A stretch of 64,000 bases of DNA from Thermoflexus hugenholtzii JAD2 (GTDB lineage: Bacteria > Chloroflexota > Anaerolineae > Thermoflexales > Thermoflexaceae): assembly GCF_900187885.1 (NCBI RefSeq), contig NZ_FYEK01000066.1, forward strand, positions 23,575-87,574. The letters are read 5' to 3'. Position 1 is the first letter of the stretch. Each line of letters opens with the position of its first letter. The position numbers were made by a program, and so were the translations under genes. This document shows positions 54,273-63,043 of the stretch, in pieces. Below the pieces are notes generated by a model. It was not told the origin of the DNA, did no database searches, and saw nothing but the letters and a program-made list of their open reading frames with translations.

Positions 54273-55661
54273 TCACTCCACCGCACGGACCTCAATGGGT
54301 TCCGATATCTCTGGGGTCTCGGAAGCAGGCAGATCCGGAACCCCCCGCCCGATCAACAGGATCCCGATGGCCAGAACCAGGGCGAGGGCGGGAACCCGCC
54401 AGAAGGCGTTGAGCAAAACCTCCCCACCGGCGGCCAGCGCCGGACCCAATGCGGCACCCATCGCCGCCGCTCCCATGGACCCGCCGATGTTGCGGGCGAA
54501 GAGCAGCATGGCGGTGACCACACCGAGAACCTCCCGGGGCGCTTCCTCCTGCGCGCACACCAGGAGGGCCAGCATCACCGTCCCCATCCCCGCCCCGACG
54601 ATCAGGCCGGCCAGGGCCAGGACCGGCAACGGGGCCCGCCACGCCAGCGCCCACAGGCCGAACCCCGCCATCATCGCGAGGGGACCCCAGCGGGCCATGG
54701 GCCGGGGCCCCCAGCGGGGCAGCCACCGCGCCGCCAGGACGCTGCTCACGGTCCAGCCTACGGTCATCGGGGAGAGGAGCAATCCGCCCACCGTGGCGCT
54801 CTGGCCACGGGCCACTTGCACGAAGAACGGGATGTAAGCGGTCATCCCGAAGAAGGCCATGCCGCCGAGCAGATTGCCCAGGAATCCCCGGAAGGCGAAA
54901 GGCCGCCGCAGCGCCGGGAAAGGAAGCAGCGGCAATTCCTGACTCCGCTCCACGAAGACGAAAAGGATCAGGGACAGCGCCGCCACGATCAGCGCGCCCG
55001 GGGATTCGAGCTCCAGGCCGTAGATCAGCGCCCCGGCCCCCAAGGTGAACAGAGCGGCCCCGCTCAGATCGATCCGCGGGGCTTCATGGCCGACCCTTTC
55101 CGGCACGCCACGGCCCACCAGCAGCAGAGCTGCGATCCCAAAAGGCAGGTTCAGGTAGAACACCCAGCGCCATGAGAAGTGATCCACGATCAGTCCCCCG
55201 ATCAGGGGACCGACCAGGGCCGAGAACCCCCACACGCCGCTGATCCAGCCCTGCACCCGCGCCCGCTCCCGCAGGGGATACAGCTCCCCCACCAGGGTGA
55301 AGGTGAGGGTTTGCAGACCCCCTCCCCCCAGGCCTTGCAAGGTGCGGGTGGCGATCAGCATCCCCATCGAACGGGCCGCCCCGCTCAGGGCGGAGCCAAG
55401 CAGGAAGATCAACACTGCCGCCAGATACAGCCGCCGCCGGCCATACAGATCCGAGGCGCGGCCCCAGATCGGCCCGGACACCGTCGCCATCAACAGGTAG
55501 AGGGCGAAGGGCAGGCTGTAGAGCTGCACCCCGCCCAGCTCCCGGATCACCCGGGGCATCGCCGTGGCGACCACCGTCGCTTCCAGAGCCGCCAAGAACA
55601 GGCCCAAGATCAGGCCCGCGGTGACCCGAATCCGATGCGATACGACGGCGGAGGTGATCAT
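54273..55661 (-). CDS. MFS multidrug exporter, DHA2 (14-TM) type
   Basis: 462 residues with 14 membrane segments. The DHA family motifs are LGLFLAALEATVVATAMPRV (motif D1), GRASDLYGRRRLYLAAV (motif A), and WISGVWGFSALVGPLIGGLI followed by WRWVFYLNLPFG (motif C region). It exports drugs or other hydrophobic compounds by proton antiport. The MerR-type regulator directly downstream suggests drug-responsive control. The ribosome site before ATG 55661 is weak. Confidence 0.9.
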   Translation of the reverse strand: MITSAVVSHRIRVTAGLILGLFLAALEATVVATAMPRVIRELGGVQLYSLPFALYLLMATVSGPIWGRASDLYGRRRLYLAAVLIFLLGSALSGAARSMGMLIATRTLQGLGGGGLQTLTFTLVGELYPLRERARVQGWISGVWGFSALVGPLIGGLIVDHFSWRWVFYLNLPFGIAALLLVGRGVPERVGHEAPRIDLSGAALFTLGAGALIYGLELESPGALIVAALSLILFVFVERSQELPLLPFPALRRPFAFRGFLGNLLGGMAFFGMTAYIPFFVQVARGQSATVGGLLLSPMTVGWTVSSVLAARWLPRWGPRPMARWGPLAMMAGFGLWALAWRAPLPVLALAGLIVGAGMGTVMLALLVCAQEEAPREVLGVVTAMLLFARNIGGSMGAAAMGAALGPALAAGGEVLLNAFWRVPALALVLAIGILLIGRGVPDLPASETPEISEPIEVRAVE

Positions 55662-55682
55662 GGCGGGTGGCGATGCCTCCTC

Positions 55683-56285
55683 TCAGCCTTCCTCACCCTT
55701 CAGAGGGTTCGGCGAGATGCGCGCGGATCCCTCGGGAAGCAACTCCATCTGCCTCCCTCCCGGGTTGGAAGGCCCGGCGTAAAGCAACCGCCCTCCCTCC
55801 AGGCACCCCCACGGAGGAAGCGAATGCCCGACGCAACGCTCCTGATCCAGGATGTGCTCCACCTGGAACCCTCGCACCGTCAGGGCGTCGGCGATGAGCC
55901 GCCGGTGGCAGCGCCACGGGAACCGCTCCGCGCACATGAGCGCGACCCGGGCGCGCCCGGCCTCCTCCATCACCCGCTCCAGCCCGCGCTGGAACTCCTC
56001 GCTCTCCATGTGGTCCGCATAGCCGCGGAACCCCGGCGTCTGCCAAGCGATATGGGGGGAGTCCAGCCGCGGGGCGCGCCGACCGCCCAGCTCCGGCAGG
56101 TGAAGGTAACCGATCCCCACGGCGGCCAGGGCCACCGCCAGGGCATCTCCGCGGAAATGGGGATGCCGCCGGGAGGACGGAAACCGCCGCACGTCTATCA
56201 CCCACTCCACCCGGTGGATCCGGAGGAGCTCCAGGAACTCCTCCAGCGGCCGGTTCGAATGCCCTACTGTCCAGATTGTGGGCAC
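55683..56285 (-). CDS. DUF488 family protein
   Basis: 200 residues starting at GTG 56285, with GGAGGGA about 8 nt upstream. The family pattern is IWTVGHSNRPLEEFLELL, VIDVRRFPSSRRHPHF, YLHLPELGGRR, FRGYADHM, and VALMCAERFPWRCHRRLIA. The conserved Cys of LMCAE is kept. The biochemical function of DUF488 is unsettled. It is co-directional with the MFS exporter gene and DsbA-like gene at short distances. Confidence 0.88.
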   Translation of the reverse strand: MPTIWTVGHSNRPLEEFLELLRIHRVEWVIDVRRFPSSRRHPHFRGDALAVALAAVGIGYLHLPELGGRRAPRLDSPHIAWQTPGFRGYADHMESEEFQRGLERVMEEAGRARVALMCAERFPWRCHRRLIADALTVRGFQVEHILDQERCVGHSLPPWGCLEGGRLLYAGPSNPGGRQMELLPEGSARISPNPLKGEEG

Positions 56286-56344
56286 TCCGCTCCCTCCACG
56301 CGGCCGAGGGCCACGTCGATTGTCACCGGGGCGGACCGGTTCTG

Positions 56345-57241
56345 TCAATTCTGGAGCCGGGGATCCGATTCGGCGGGTTCCGGAGAAGCGGTCGGCGACG
56401 CCCAAAACTCGCCGCCCGGGACAGGGATCCGTCGCGCTCGCCCTTCCCGCTCCAGGGCCTCCATGGCCTCCCGCATCCCCGGAAGATCCCTCCCGTAGAT
56501 CTCCGCCAGCTCCCGGGTGGTCAGCGGCCCGTAGATCCGGAGCAGCTCCTCGATTGCCCGCGGGGGATGCTCCTTCAGGGTGGGAGCCAGCCGGCGGAGG
56601 ACCTCCCGATACGTCGCATAAGCGCGGTGGCCCACCACGAGGACCGGTCGCTGGGCGCCCGGGACCGCCACCGACCCCACGTACCGGAAAAGCAGCGTGG
56701 GGAACCCCGTCACCCCGTAACGCCGGCACTCCTCCAGGTCCTCCTCGAACGCACGCGCCGCACGTCCGTTCTCTAGATCCACCCGCCAGCGTGCGAGATC
56801 CAACCCCTCTACCTCCCGGGCCAACTCCTCCTGGACCTCCCGCTGGGAGATGTTGCGGCGCTCGGTGAGGGCAGCTCGCCGGAACCGCCGCAGGAGCCGC
56901 TCCCCGATCTCCTCCCCCTGCAGAAAGGCCGCTTTGACGGCGATGCAGGCCGGCCACGTGGAGAAATGGGGATCGTCCAGCTCCAGCCACAGCCCTTCAT
57001 CGATGGGCTGGCCCGAGCGCTGGGAGACCATCCGCCAGTGCGGGACGACCTGGGCGGCCGTGCGGATATCGTTGAGGGCGTCGTAGAACTCGGCCATGTC
57101 CCGCACCAGCCCGCCCATGACATACCGGATCCGCACCTGATCCCGAAAGGTCTCCCGCATCCGGTAGAGCATGGGCTCGGTGGCCCAGCACCACGAGCAG
57201 TAAGGGTCCGTGAAATACGTGACCTCCACCCGCGACGCCAT
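56345..57241 (-). CDS. DsbA-family (FrnE-like) thioredoxin-fold protein
   Basis: 298 residues from ATG 57241. The N-terminus VEVTYFTDPYCSWCWATEP holds the CxxC site with intact cysteines. A helical insertion follows, then the cis-Pro strand GVTGFPTLLFRYVG. The C-terminal extension of about 85 residues (RAIEELLRIYGPLTTRELAEIYG) looks like a winged helix, which is unusual. The protein is probably cytoplasmic because there is no signal peptide. It starts 10 nt after the methyltransferase gene. It differs from the DsbA-family gene at 59934, which has UGA in place of the first Cys. Confidence 0.86.
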   Translation of the reverse strand: MASRVEVTYFTDPYCSWCWATEPMLYRMRETFRDQVRIRYVMGGLVRDMAEFYDALNDIRTAAQVVPHWRMVSQRSGQPIDEGLWLELDDPHFSTWPACIAVKAAFLQGEEIGERLLRRFRRAALTERRNISQREVQEELAREVEGLDLARWRVDLENGRAARAFEEDLEECRRYGVTGFPTLLFRYVGSVAVPGAQRPVLVVGHRAYATYREVLRRLAPTLKEHPPRAIEELLRIYGPLTTRELAEIYGRDLPGMREAMEALEREGRARRIPVPGGEFWASPTASPEPAESDPRLQN

Positions 57242-57251
57242 CCCCTCTTCC

Positions 57252-57839
57252 TCACCCAATCGGTCCGCAACGTCCGGTGCTCCAATCACACCAGAGGCCG
57301 GGCTCTTCCGCCGGGAGGATTTCCAGGGTCTCCGAAGACGTCTCCGGCTCCGCAGGGGGCGCGGCCACCAGCCAGGCCACCTCCTCCGGGACCTCGGGAT
57401 GGATCTCCTCGTGGAGAAGGCTCCAGCCCGCTTCCGAGAGCTCGCGCCGGACCCATCGGGCCTCCACGGCCGAGATCGTGGTGCAGATCAAACGCCCGTC
57501 GGCGGCCAGGAGCCCCGGCAGCCGGGCGAAGACCGCTTGCCAGCGGCTCGGCTGGGCGAGGAGGTCCGGCCGGCGGATCACGATGAGATCGAAGCCGCCC
57601 TCCCAGCCGGGCGGAAGGGTGGCGGCGTCGGCGCAGCGGAACCGGGCCCAGGGCACCCGCGCCTGAGCCCGCGCCAACGCCAGCTCATCCAGGTCCACCC
57701 CCACCATCCGCACGACCCCCGGCCCTCCCAGGCGGTCGGCCAGCGCAGCGGCCTCCTCCCCTTCCCCACAACCGATGAGCAGGACACGAAGCGGACGGCG
57801 AGAAGGAAGCCATCCCTCGATCGCCGGGAGCCACCTCAT
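57252..57839 (-). CDS. SAM-dependent methyltransferase-like protein
   Basis: 195 residues from ATG 57839, after AGGAGGTTGAGA, itself part of a tandem GGTTGAGGA repeat. Motif I is VLLIGCGEGEEAAALADRLG, followed by VRMVGVDLDELALARAQARV, FDLIVIRRPDLL and LLAADGRLICTTIS, the class I methyltransferase order. The C-terminus is short and ends CDWSTGRCGPIG. The substrate is unknown. It precedes the DsbA-like gene on the same strand. Confidence 0.82.
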   Translation of the reverse strand: MRWLPAIEGWLPSRRPLRVLLIGCGEGEEAAALADRLGGPGVVRMVGVDLDELALARAQARVPWARFRCADAATLPPGWEGGFDLIVIRRPDLLAQPSRWQAVFARLPGLLAADGRLICTTISAVEARWVRRELSEAGWSLLHEEIHPEVPEEVAWLVAAPPAEPETSSETLEILPAEEPGLWCDWSTGRCGPIG

Positions 57840-57922
57840 TCTCAACCTCCTCAACCTCCTCCTCTGAGATCAACGCCCCGGGGGCCCGGATCCTTCGGGG
57901 CCGGGCCCCCGGGCGGCCGTGC

Positions 57923-58327
57923 TCAGAACGGCCAGAGGTTCGGGATCAGGCTGAAGGGCCAGCGCTCGATGAGGAGGAACATCAGCGCCGCCCCCATCAG
58001 GGCCATGTTCTTGTTGAAGTTGACCATCTCGATGATGCGCTGCTGCTGATCCTGCACCGCCCAGAAGTTGTGCATCTTGAAGGTCACGGGCAGGAAGAAC
58101 AGCACCGCGCTCAGCACCCCGATGCCCGGATACACCCCCAGCAGGAAACTAAGGCCGGAGATCAGCAGGAGGATCCCCGAGACGATCACCGCCAGCCGGG
58201 GCGCGGGCACCCCTTTATACGCGGCATACTGGGTCATCTGCTCCGTGCCCATGATCAGATGGTTGGCCGCGTTGAACAGGTAGAAGAGGCCGACGATAAT
58301 CCGCCCGATCAGGAACAAGATCTCCAT
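57923..58327 (-). CDS. DoxX-family membrane protein
   Basis: 134 residues from ATG 58327, after GGAGGTG. Four membrane segments with LIGRIIVGLFYLFNAANHLI at the start, VIVSGILLLISGLSFLLG in the middle, and FKMHNFWAV followed by NFNKNMALMGAALMFLL, the DoxX pattern. In Bacillus a DoxX protein (CatD) works with CatE in catechol and quinone resistance, and a CatE-like gene lies upstream in the same direction. It is separated from the oxidoreductase gene by 177 nt containing strong hairpins. Confidence 0.88.
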   Translation of the reverse strand: MEILFLIGRIIVGLFYLFNAANHLIMGTEQMTQYAAYKGVPAPRLAVIVSGILLLISGLSFLLGVYPGIGVLSAVLFFLPVTFKMHNFWAVQDQQQRIIEMVNFNKNMALMGAALMFLLIERWPFSLIPNLWPF

Positions 58328-58371
58328 AGGACACCTCCGTGAGGATGGGATGAAGATCCGGGCCATCGCCC

Positions 58372-58407
58372 GGGGGGAACGCCGGCGATCGACGCCGCGC
58401 TCCCCCC
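58372..58407. terminator. GC-rich stem-loops between the LLM oxidoreductase and DoxX genes
   Basis: GGGGGGA (58372-58378) pairs with TCCCCCC (58401-58407), enclosing an inner GCCGGCG/CGCCGCG-type stem. A second hairpin based on GGGTCGC/GCGACCC lies next to it. They may attenuate transcription from the upstream operon into doxX; no U-tract is present. Confidence 0.4.
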
Positions 58408-58504
58408 GAGCGGGGTCGCCGCCGCGACCCGCCCGGGCTCCTCCTGCCTCCTGTGCGACCCGCAATCCATGACGTTCTCCCTCCCTCCGGCCAGACGCTT
58501 CCCA

Positions 58505-59566
58505 TCAGCGGCCCACCGTGCCGGGAACGGCCGTCGAGGCCCGCCGCGCCACCTCGGCGCGGACCACCGGGGCCACCCGGGTGCCTAAGAGCTCGATGGC
58601 CCGCAGCACCGCCCGATGGGGCAGCGTGCCCACCGTAAGCTGGAGGAGGAACCGCTCGTGCCCGAACCGCTCGTGCTGATAAAGGATCTTCTCCGCCACC
58701 TCCTCCGGGCTTCCGATGAAGTCCGCCCCCTCCCGTCCCCGGCTGAACTCAAAGTAATCCGGGGTCAGGGGGCGCCACCCGCGTTCCCGCCCGATGCGAT
58801 TCATCTGGGCGAGGAAGGCAGGGACCGCGAGTGTCATGGCCTCCTGCCGGGTCGGGGCGAGGAAGCCGTGGGAGGCGATCCCCAGCTTCGGCGTGTGCCC
58901 CGCCTGCCGCGCTGCCTCCCGATACAGATCCACCAAAGGGAGGAAATTCCGGGGCCGGCCCCCGATGATGGCCAACATCAGCGGCAGGCCCAACACCCCG
59001 GTCCGGACGAAGGACGCCGGCGTCCCCCCCACCGCCACCCAGATCGGAAGCGGGTCCTGGATCGGCCGGGGGTAGACCCCCTGATCCCGCAGGGGCGGCC
59101 GGAACCTCCCCGACCAGGTCACCCGCTCGGCGGCCCGGATCTGGAGCAACAGATCCAGCTTCTCCTCAAAGAGGGCGTCGTAGTCCTCCAGGTCGTAGCC
59201 GAACAGGGGGAAGGACTCGATGAACGAGCCCCGCCCCACCATGATCTCCGCCCGCCCCCCGGAGATCAGGTCGAGGGTGGCGAACTGCTGGAAGACGCGG
59301 ACCGGGTCGTCGGAGCTGAGGACGGTGACGGCGCTGGTCAGCCGGATGCGCCGGGTGCGGGCGGCCGCCGCGGCCAGCACCACCGCCGGCGCGGAGACCA
59401 CGTAGTCCGGTCGGTGATGCTCGCCCACGCCGAACACATCCAGCCCCACCTCGTCCGCCAGCGCGATCTCCTCCAGCAGGCGCCGGATGCGCTCTGCCGG
59501 GGAGAGGAGCTGACCTGTCTCTGGATCGACCGTCCGCTCCCCGAAGCTGTAGATCCCGATCTCCAT
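58505..59566 (-). CDS. LLM-class flavin-dependent oxidoreductase
   Basis: 353 residues from ATG 59566, after GGAGGTC. It is a luciferase-like TIM-barrel monooxygenase: [73 protein letters not shown] and [11 protein letters not shown]. The His pair of [10 protein letters not shown] and the substrate-side text match the group that includes bacterial long-chain-alkane- or F420/FMN-type oxidases. It is the last gene of the compact operon that starts at 63004. Confidence 0.9.
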   Translation of the reverse strand: MEIGIYSFGERTVDPETGQLLSPAERIRRLLEEIALADEVGLDVFGVGEHHRPDYVVSAPAVVLAAAAARTRRIRLTSAVTVLSSDDPVRVFQQFATLDLISGGRAEIMVGRGSFIESFPLFGYDLEDYDALFEEKLDLLLQIRAAERVTWSGRFRPPLRDQGVYPRPIQDPLPIWVAVGGTPASFVRTGVLGLPLMLAIIGGRPRNFLPLVDLYREAARQAGHTPKLGIASHGFLAPTRQEAMTLAVPAFLAQMNRIGRERGWRPLTPDYFEFSRGREGADFIGSPEEVAEKILYQHERFGHERFLLQLTVGTLPHRAVLRAIELLGTRVAPVVRAEVARRASTAVPGTVGR

Positions 59567-59579
59567 CCGACCTCCGGCC

Positions 59580-59909
59580 TCAACCCGCTTCCGTCCCACC
59601 GGACCCCCAGAGGGAGGGCAGCGCCGCGATCCGCCGCCAGCCCTCCCCCTCTGCCACCCGTTCCACCCGCAGGTCCTCGAAATAACGGTCGAGGACCGCC
59701 TCCCGCTCCATCGCCAGCGGCGGGGAGCAGTAATCCTCTTCCTCCCACACGGCCTCCCCTGTAGCGGGGTCGAGCCGGGCGTTCTCCAGCGAGAAAGTCA
59801 GCGCCTCCCCGAAGGGCCGCAGCCGGCGGAACTCTCCCCTTCGCAGGCGCTGGTGAAGCTCCCCCGCCAGCGCCGGCCGAAGCCGCGCACGAACCAGGTA
59901 ATGCGCCAT
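59580..59909 (-). CDS. Small conserved-looking protein of unknown function
   Basis: 109 residues beginning [14 protein letters not shown], with a ferredoxin-like (YciI/dimeric barrel) feel, then [45 protein letters not shown] single Cys is present in EDYCSPPL. There is no membrane segment or signal. It lies 13 nt upstream of the LLM oxidoreductase start and 24 nt after the selenoprotein-candidate gene on the same strand. I do not recognise the family with certainty. Confidence 0.65.
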   Translation of the reverse strand: MAHYLVRARLRPALAGELHQRLRRGEFRRLRPFGEALTFSLENARLDPATGEAVWEEEDYCSPPLAMEREAVLDRYFEDLRVERVAEGEGWRRIAALPSLWGSGGTEAG

Positions 59910-59933
59910 ACGGCCTCCCTCCGGGATCTGGCA

Positions 59934-60584
59934 TCAGGATCGGCGGCTCGGATCCCGCCCCGCCAAGAGATCCGCGATCACCCACCGCAGGAACTCCTCG
60001 GGCACCGCCCCCTGCACCACCCAGCGATCGTTCAGGATCAGGGTGGGGACGGCGTGGATCCCCCGCCGTGCGGCCTCCTGCAGATCCGCCTGCACCCGTC
60101 GTTCCACCTCCGGGCTTCGGAAATCCCGCTCCCACCGCTCGAGATCCAGGCCCACCTCCCGGGCGCAATCCCGTAGAACCTCGAAGTCGGCGATGTTACG
60201 GGCTTCCACAGCGTGGGCCCGCTGCACCCGATCGAACAGATCCCAGTGGGCCTCCGGCCCGCCCTGGAGCTCCGCGGCCTTGCACGCTTTCAAGCCGGGC
60301 ATGGAATACGGGTAAGGGAACGAGGCGCTTCGCATCCCCTCCACATGGATGGCCTCTCCGTCCGGATGCCGGCGGGCCGCCGCCCAGTGGGTCAGGATCT
60401 CCGCCTTCCCTCGCTCTGGTGACCCGAAGATCCGGGAGATCGCCTCCGGGTCCGGGGCGAGGGCGAAGCAACGGTGCTCCACCGTCACCCGTCCTGCGAA
60501 TTCCCGCACCACCCTTCGGAGCCTCGCCGAGGCCAGGAAGCACCAGACTCAAAGCACATCGTGGTAGAACGTCACCCGCACCAT
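59934..60584 (-). CDS. DsbA-family selenoprotein candidate (UxxC active site)
   Basis: From ATG 60584 the frame reads MVRVTFYHDVL, then TGA at 60549-60551, then VWCFLASARLRRVV and on to a normal DsbA/FrnE-type domain with cis-Pro strand GIHAVPTLILNDRW and a stop at 59934. Related proteins have DVLCxWC here, so the UGA falls exactly on the first redox Cys and the site becomes U-V-W-C. The total is 216 residues with Sec. GGGAG precedes the ATG. A bSECIS-like hairpin follows the UGA, and selB is in this window. Without Sec insertion only an inactive fragment from an internal GTG (60512) would be made. It sits mid-operon with dioxygenases. Confidence 0.82.
60514..60540 (-). promoter_or_regulatory. 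bSECIS-like hairpin downstream of the in-frame UGA
   Basis: On the minus strand CTTC/GAAG and GCCTC/GAGGC form a two-part stem with a 3x3 internal loop and apical loop GGC. The first loop G is 21 nt after the UGA. Bacterial SECIS elements place a conserved loop G about 16-37 nt downstream of UGA, so the geometry fits. Confidence 0.6.
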
Positions 60585-60598
60585 CGCGCGCTTCTCCC

Positions 60599-61489
60599 TT
60601 ATTCAGGGGGCTCCCCCTCGAAACCGTCCCCCCGGCTCACCCAGACCCCGTTCCCCGAGGGATCGCGCAGGAAGAACGCCGGGGAACCCTCGAGCACGAG
60701 CCGTCCGGCGCGGCGCGCCCGCTCCCGGATCCCCTGCCACGCTTCCTCGTCCGGGACCACCAGGCGGAAGGCCCGAAGTCCCACGGCGTCCGGAGGCGGC
60801 GGAGGCGCGCCCCGGCCGGCCCAGGTGTTCGTCCCCACGTGATGGTGGTAACCCCCGGCGGCGAAGAAGCGCGCCCCCGGATAGTCCCGCTGCGTCACCG
60901 TCAGGCCCAAGATCCCGCTGTAAAACGCCTCCGCCTCATCCAGATCCGCCACGTGCAGATGGATGTGGCCGATGTCAGTCTCCGGCGGCAGCCCGCTCCA
61001 CGGCTCGGAGGCGCCCTCTTGAAGCAGCCCTTCGACATCCAGAGGGCGGGTCACCATCGCCAGCCGCCCCTCCCGCCACGGCCACTGCGCCCGGGGCCGA
61101 TCCCGATAGATCTCCAGGCCGTTGCCGTCGGGGTCTGGCAGATAGAGGGCCTCGCTCACCCCATGGTCGGAGAACCCATGGAACGGCCACTCGGCCTCAA
61201 TCAGGCGCCGAAAGACCCGGGCCAGATCCCGACGCGTCGGCACCCGGATGGCCACGTGATACAGCCCGGTCGTCCGCGGCGGCTTCGGCCGGGCGTCCCG
61301 ACGCTCCGTCAGCGCCAGCAACGGGGATCGCGATCCCGGCGCGGACAGGAGCACGGTAGTTCCCTCCCGCCCGACCTCCTGGAACCCCAGAAGGTCCCGG
61401 TAGAAGGCCAGGGACCGCCCCAGGTCTCGGATCTGAAGGTGAACCCCACCGATATGGGTATTCTCGGGTAACCCGATGCGCTCCCTCAT
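60599..61489 (-). CDS. CatE-like VOC dioxygenase (catechol 2,3-dioxygenase type)
   Basis: 296 residues from ATG 61489, which overlaps the stop of the preceding gene. Two vicinal-oxygen-chelate modules: HIGGVHLQIRDLGRSLAFYR with LLGFQEVG, and DIGHIHLHVADLDEAEAFYS with ILGLTVTQRD. Metal ligands are His in GVHL/IGHIHL, HHHVGTNTW, and a Glu in the NGLEIYRDRPR module. This layout matches Bacillus CatE, which opens catechol rings. It lies 14 nt before the selenoprotein-candidate gene. Confidence 0.88.
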   Translation of the reverse strand: MRERIGLPENTHIGGVHLQIRDLGRSLAFYRDLLGFQEVGREGTTVLLSAPGSRSPLLALTERRDARPKPPRTTGLYHVAIRVPTRRDLARVFRRLIEAEWPFHGFSDHGVSEALYLPDPDGNGLEIYRDRPRAQWPWREGRLAMVTRPLDVEGLLQEGASEPWSGLPPETDIGHIHLHVADLDEAEAFYSGILGLTVTQRDYPGARFFAAGGYHHHVGTNTWAGRGAPPPPPDAVGLRAFRLVVPDEEAWQGIRERARRAGRLVLEGSPAFFLRDPSGNGVWVSRGDGFEGEPPE

Positions 61490-61998
61490 GCGTTTCGATC
61501 TCCTTTCTGGGCCTGGACCGACTCCACCTCTTCGCCGCGCGCGAAAGCGTAGCTGGCCTGGAGGATCCGCCACACCACCTCCAGCTCCGCCTCGTCCCGC
61601 GGCCCATATACCATCACATAGGTCGGGGGCAACACCCCCTGGGCGACCAGAGGGTGGAATTCCCCCCATCCGCGCTCCACCACGCGTTCCGCCAGCTCCG
61701 GCGGCAGCGATAGATGCAGGCTTCCATCGTAAGGGGGATGGAGATGGGCGAACTCATAACCGAACACAAAAGCCTCCGCCGGGCCCTGCGCTCGCTCCGG
61801 GTCCAGGTAAAACGCCCGGGCTCCGGGCACGGAGATCCGACTGGGGGCCACCCGAACGCCCGGCAGGGCCCGCGCCCGTTCGAACAGCGCCTCCTGCAGT
61901 GCCCGAGGGGCGTTCTGGGTGAGCTGCTGGTGGGGCATCGAGCGGCGCGTCAACGGCCGCTCCCCCGTGCGCGCTGGAAGATCCTCCAGGCGATCCAT
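61486..61998 (-). CDS. Luciferase-fold/DUF5519-like protein
   Basis: 170 residues from ATG 61998 (GGGAGG 7 nt upstream). The core ALPGVRVAPSRISVPGARAF and FVFGYEFAHLHPPYDGSLHL, then PPELAERVVERGWGEFHP and YVMVYGPRDEAELEVVWRIL, follows the pattern of small proteins annotated as luciferase-domain or DUF5519. Two conserved His in FAHLHPPYD suggest a ligand or metal site. Function is unknown. It overlaps the CatE-like gene by 4 nt and follows the MhqO-like gene by 64 nt. Confidence 0.7.
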   Translation of the reverse strand: MDRLEDLPARTGERPLTRRSMPHQQLTQNAPRALQEALFERARALPGVRVAPSRISVPGARAFYLDPERAQGPAEAFVFGYEFAHLHPPYDGSLHLSLPPELAERVVERGWGEFHPLVAQGVLPPTYVMVYGPRDEAELEVVWRILQASYAFARGEEVESVQAQKGDRNA

Positions 61999-62062
61999 CG
62001 CTCTGCCTCCCTTTCTCAGCTTGCCCTTTGGTCCATCCATGGGCCGTTGGCTTTAAGAGACC

Positions 62063-63004
62063 TCATAGAGGCGGCAGCGCTCGCTCGATCTCGCCCCGCT
62101 GGGGCTCCAGCCAGTCCGGCAACATCAAGCCCGTCCCCAGACGTTCCGGCGGCTCATCCACCGTGAACCCGGGCGGATCCGTGGCGATCTCGAACAGCAC
62201 CCCGCCGGGCTCCCGGAAATAGATCGAGCGGAAATACTTCCGGTCCATCACCGGGGTGACATAAAGCCCCCACGCCTGCAAATGGGTCCGCCAAGCGCCC
62301 TGATCCGCCTCGTTGGCAACCCGCCAGGCCACGTGATGCACCGTCCCCACCGCCACGCGACCCCGGGAGGCCCGGGGATCGATCCAGAGATCCATCCACG
62401 CCCCTGGACCCCCTGGGCCGACCTGCAGGCGGATCCGATCCCCCTCCTCCCGCTCCACTCGGAACCCCATTCCCTCGATCAGGAAACGAAGCGTGGGCTC
62501 CCCAACGGCCTCCAGAAGGGTCACCGCATGAAGGCCTCGGATCGCAGCATCCAGCGGAACCGGCCCATCCGGCCAGCCCGCACGCTCCTCCGCCCGGGGA
62601 TGGGCGACCAGCTCCAGGGCCAGGCCATCGGGGTCCCGAAACCCCAGGACCACCTCCTCCTCTTGAAAACGCGGAGCGATGCGCTCCACAGCGACCCCAT
62701 GGGCCTGCAACCGCTCCTGCCAGTAACCGATGGCGGCCGCTGGGATGGTGAAAGCAGTCACCGCAACCTGCCCCGCACCGACCTGCCCCGGGCGCGCCCC
62801 CGGCCACGGAAAGAACGTCAGCAAGGTCCCCGGCCGGCCCAGGGCATCCCCGTAATACAGGTGATAAGCGCCCGGGTCGTCGAAGTTCACCGTGCGCTTG
62901 ACCAGCCGTAACCCCAGGACCTCCCGGTAGAACCCCAGGTTCCCCCGCGGATCCCCCGCCAGGGCCGTCACGTGATGAAGCCCCTGAATCCCCTCCACGC
63001 CCAC
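62063..63004 (-). CDS. MhqO-like ring-cleaving dioxygenase (VOC family)
   Basis: 313 residues, start probably GTG 63004 (GTG 62998 also possible). Two VOC modules: IQGLHHVTALAGDPRGNLGF with GLRLVKRTVNFDD and YHLYYGDALGRPG, then IRGLHAVTLLEAV with FRVEREEGDRI and VHHVAWRVANEADQG. This matches MhqO/MhqE-type proteins induced by quinones in Bacillus. It is the first gene of the operon. The promoter and a perfect inverted repeat lie directly upstream, with the inverted repeat overlapping the leader and ribosome-binding region. Confidence 0.9.
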   Translation of the reverse strand: MGVEGIQGLHHVTALAGDPRGNLGFYREVLGLRLVKRTVNFDDPGAYHLYYGDALGRPGTLLTFFPWPGARPGQVGAGQVAVTAFTIPAAAIGYWQERLQAHGVAVERIAPRFQEEEVVLGFRDPDGLALELVAHPRAEERAGWPDGPVPLDAAIRGLHAVTLLEAVGEPTLRFLIEGMGFRVEREEGDRIRLQVGPGGPGAWMDLWIDPRASRGRVAVGTVHHVAWRVANEADQGAWRTHLQAWGLYVTPVMDRKYFRSIYFREPGGVLFEIATDPPGFTVDEPPERLGTGLMLPDWLEPQRGEIERALPPL

Positions 63005-63007
63005 CTT

Positions 63008-63029
63008 AATCTAAATCTCACTTTAGATT
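63008..63029. promoter_or_regulatory. Inverted-repeat operator in the leader of the MhqO-like operon
   Basis: AATCTAAA (63008-63015) and TTTAGATT (63022-63029) are perfect 8-bp arms separated by 6 nt. The site lies between the -10 element and the GTG start. Size and symmetry suit a MarR- or HxlR-type repressor. No such regulator gene is in the window. Confidence 0.7.
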
Positions 63030-63043
63030 TAAGTTCGATCTTC

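Noticed and set aside
59934..60512. Shorter DsbA-family protein starting at an internal GTG (60512)
   Set aside because: It would lack the thioredoxin first strand and the active site. The upstream frame supplies both if UGA is decoded, so the longer product is preferred.
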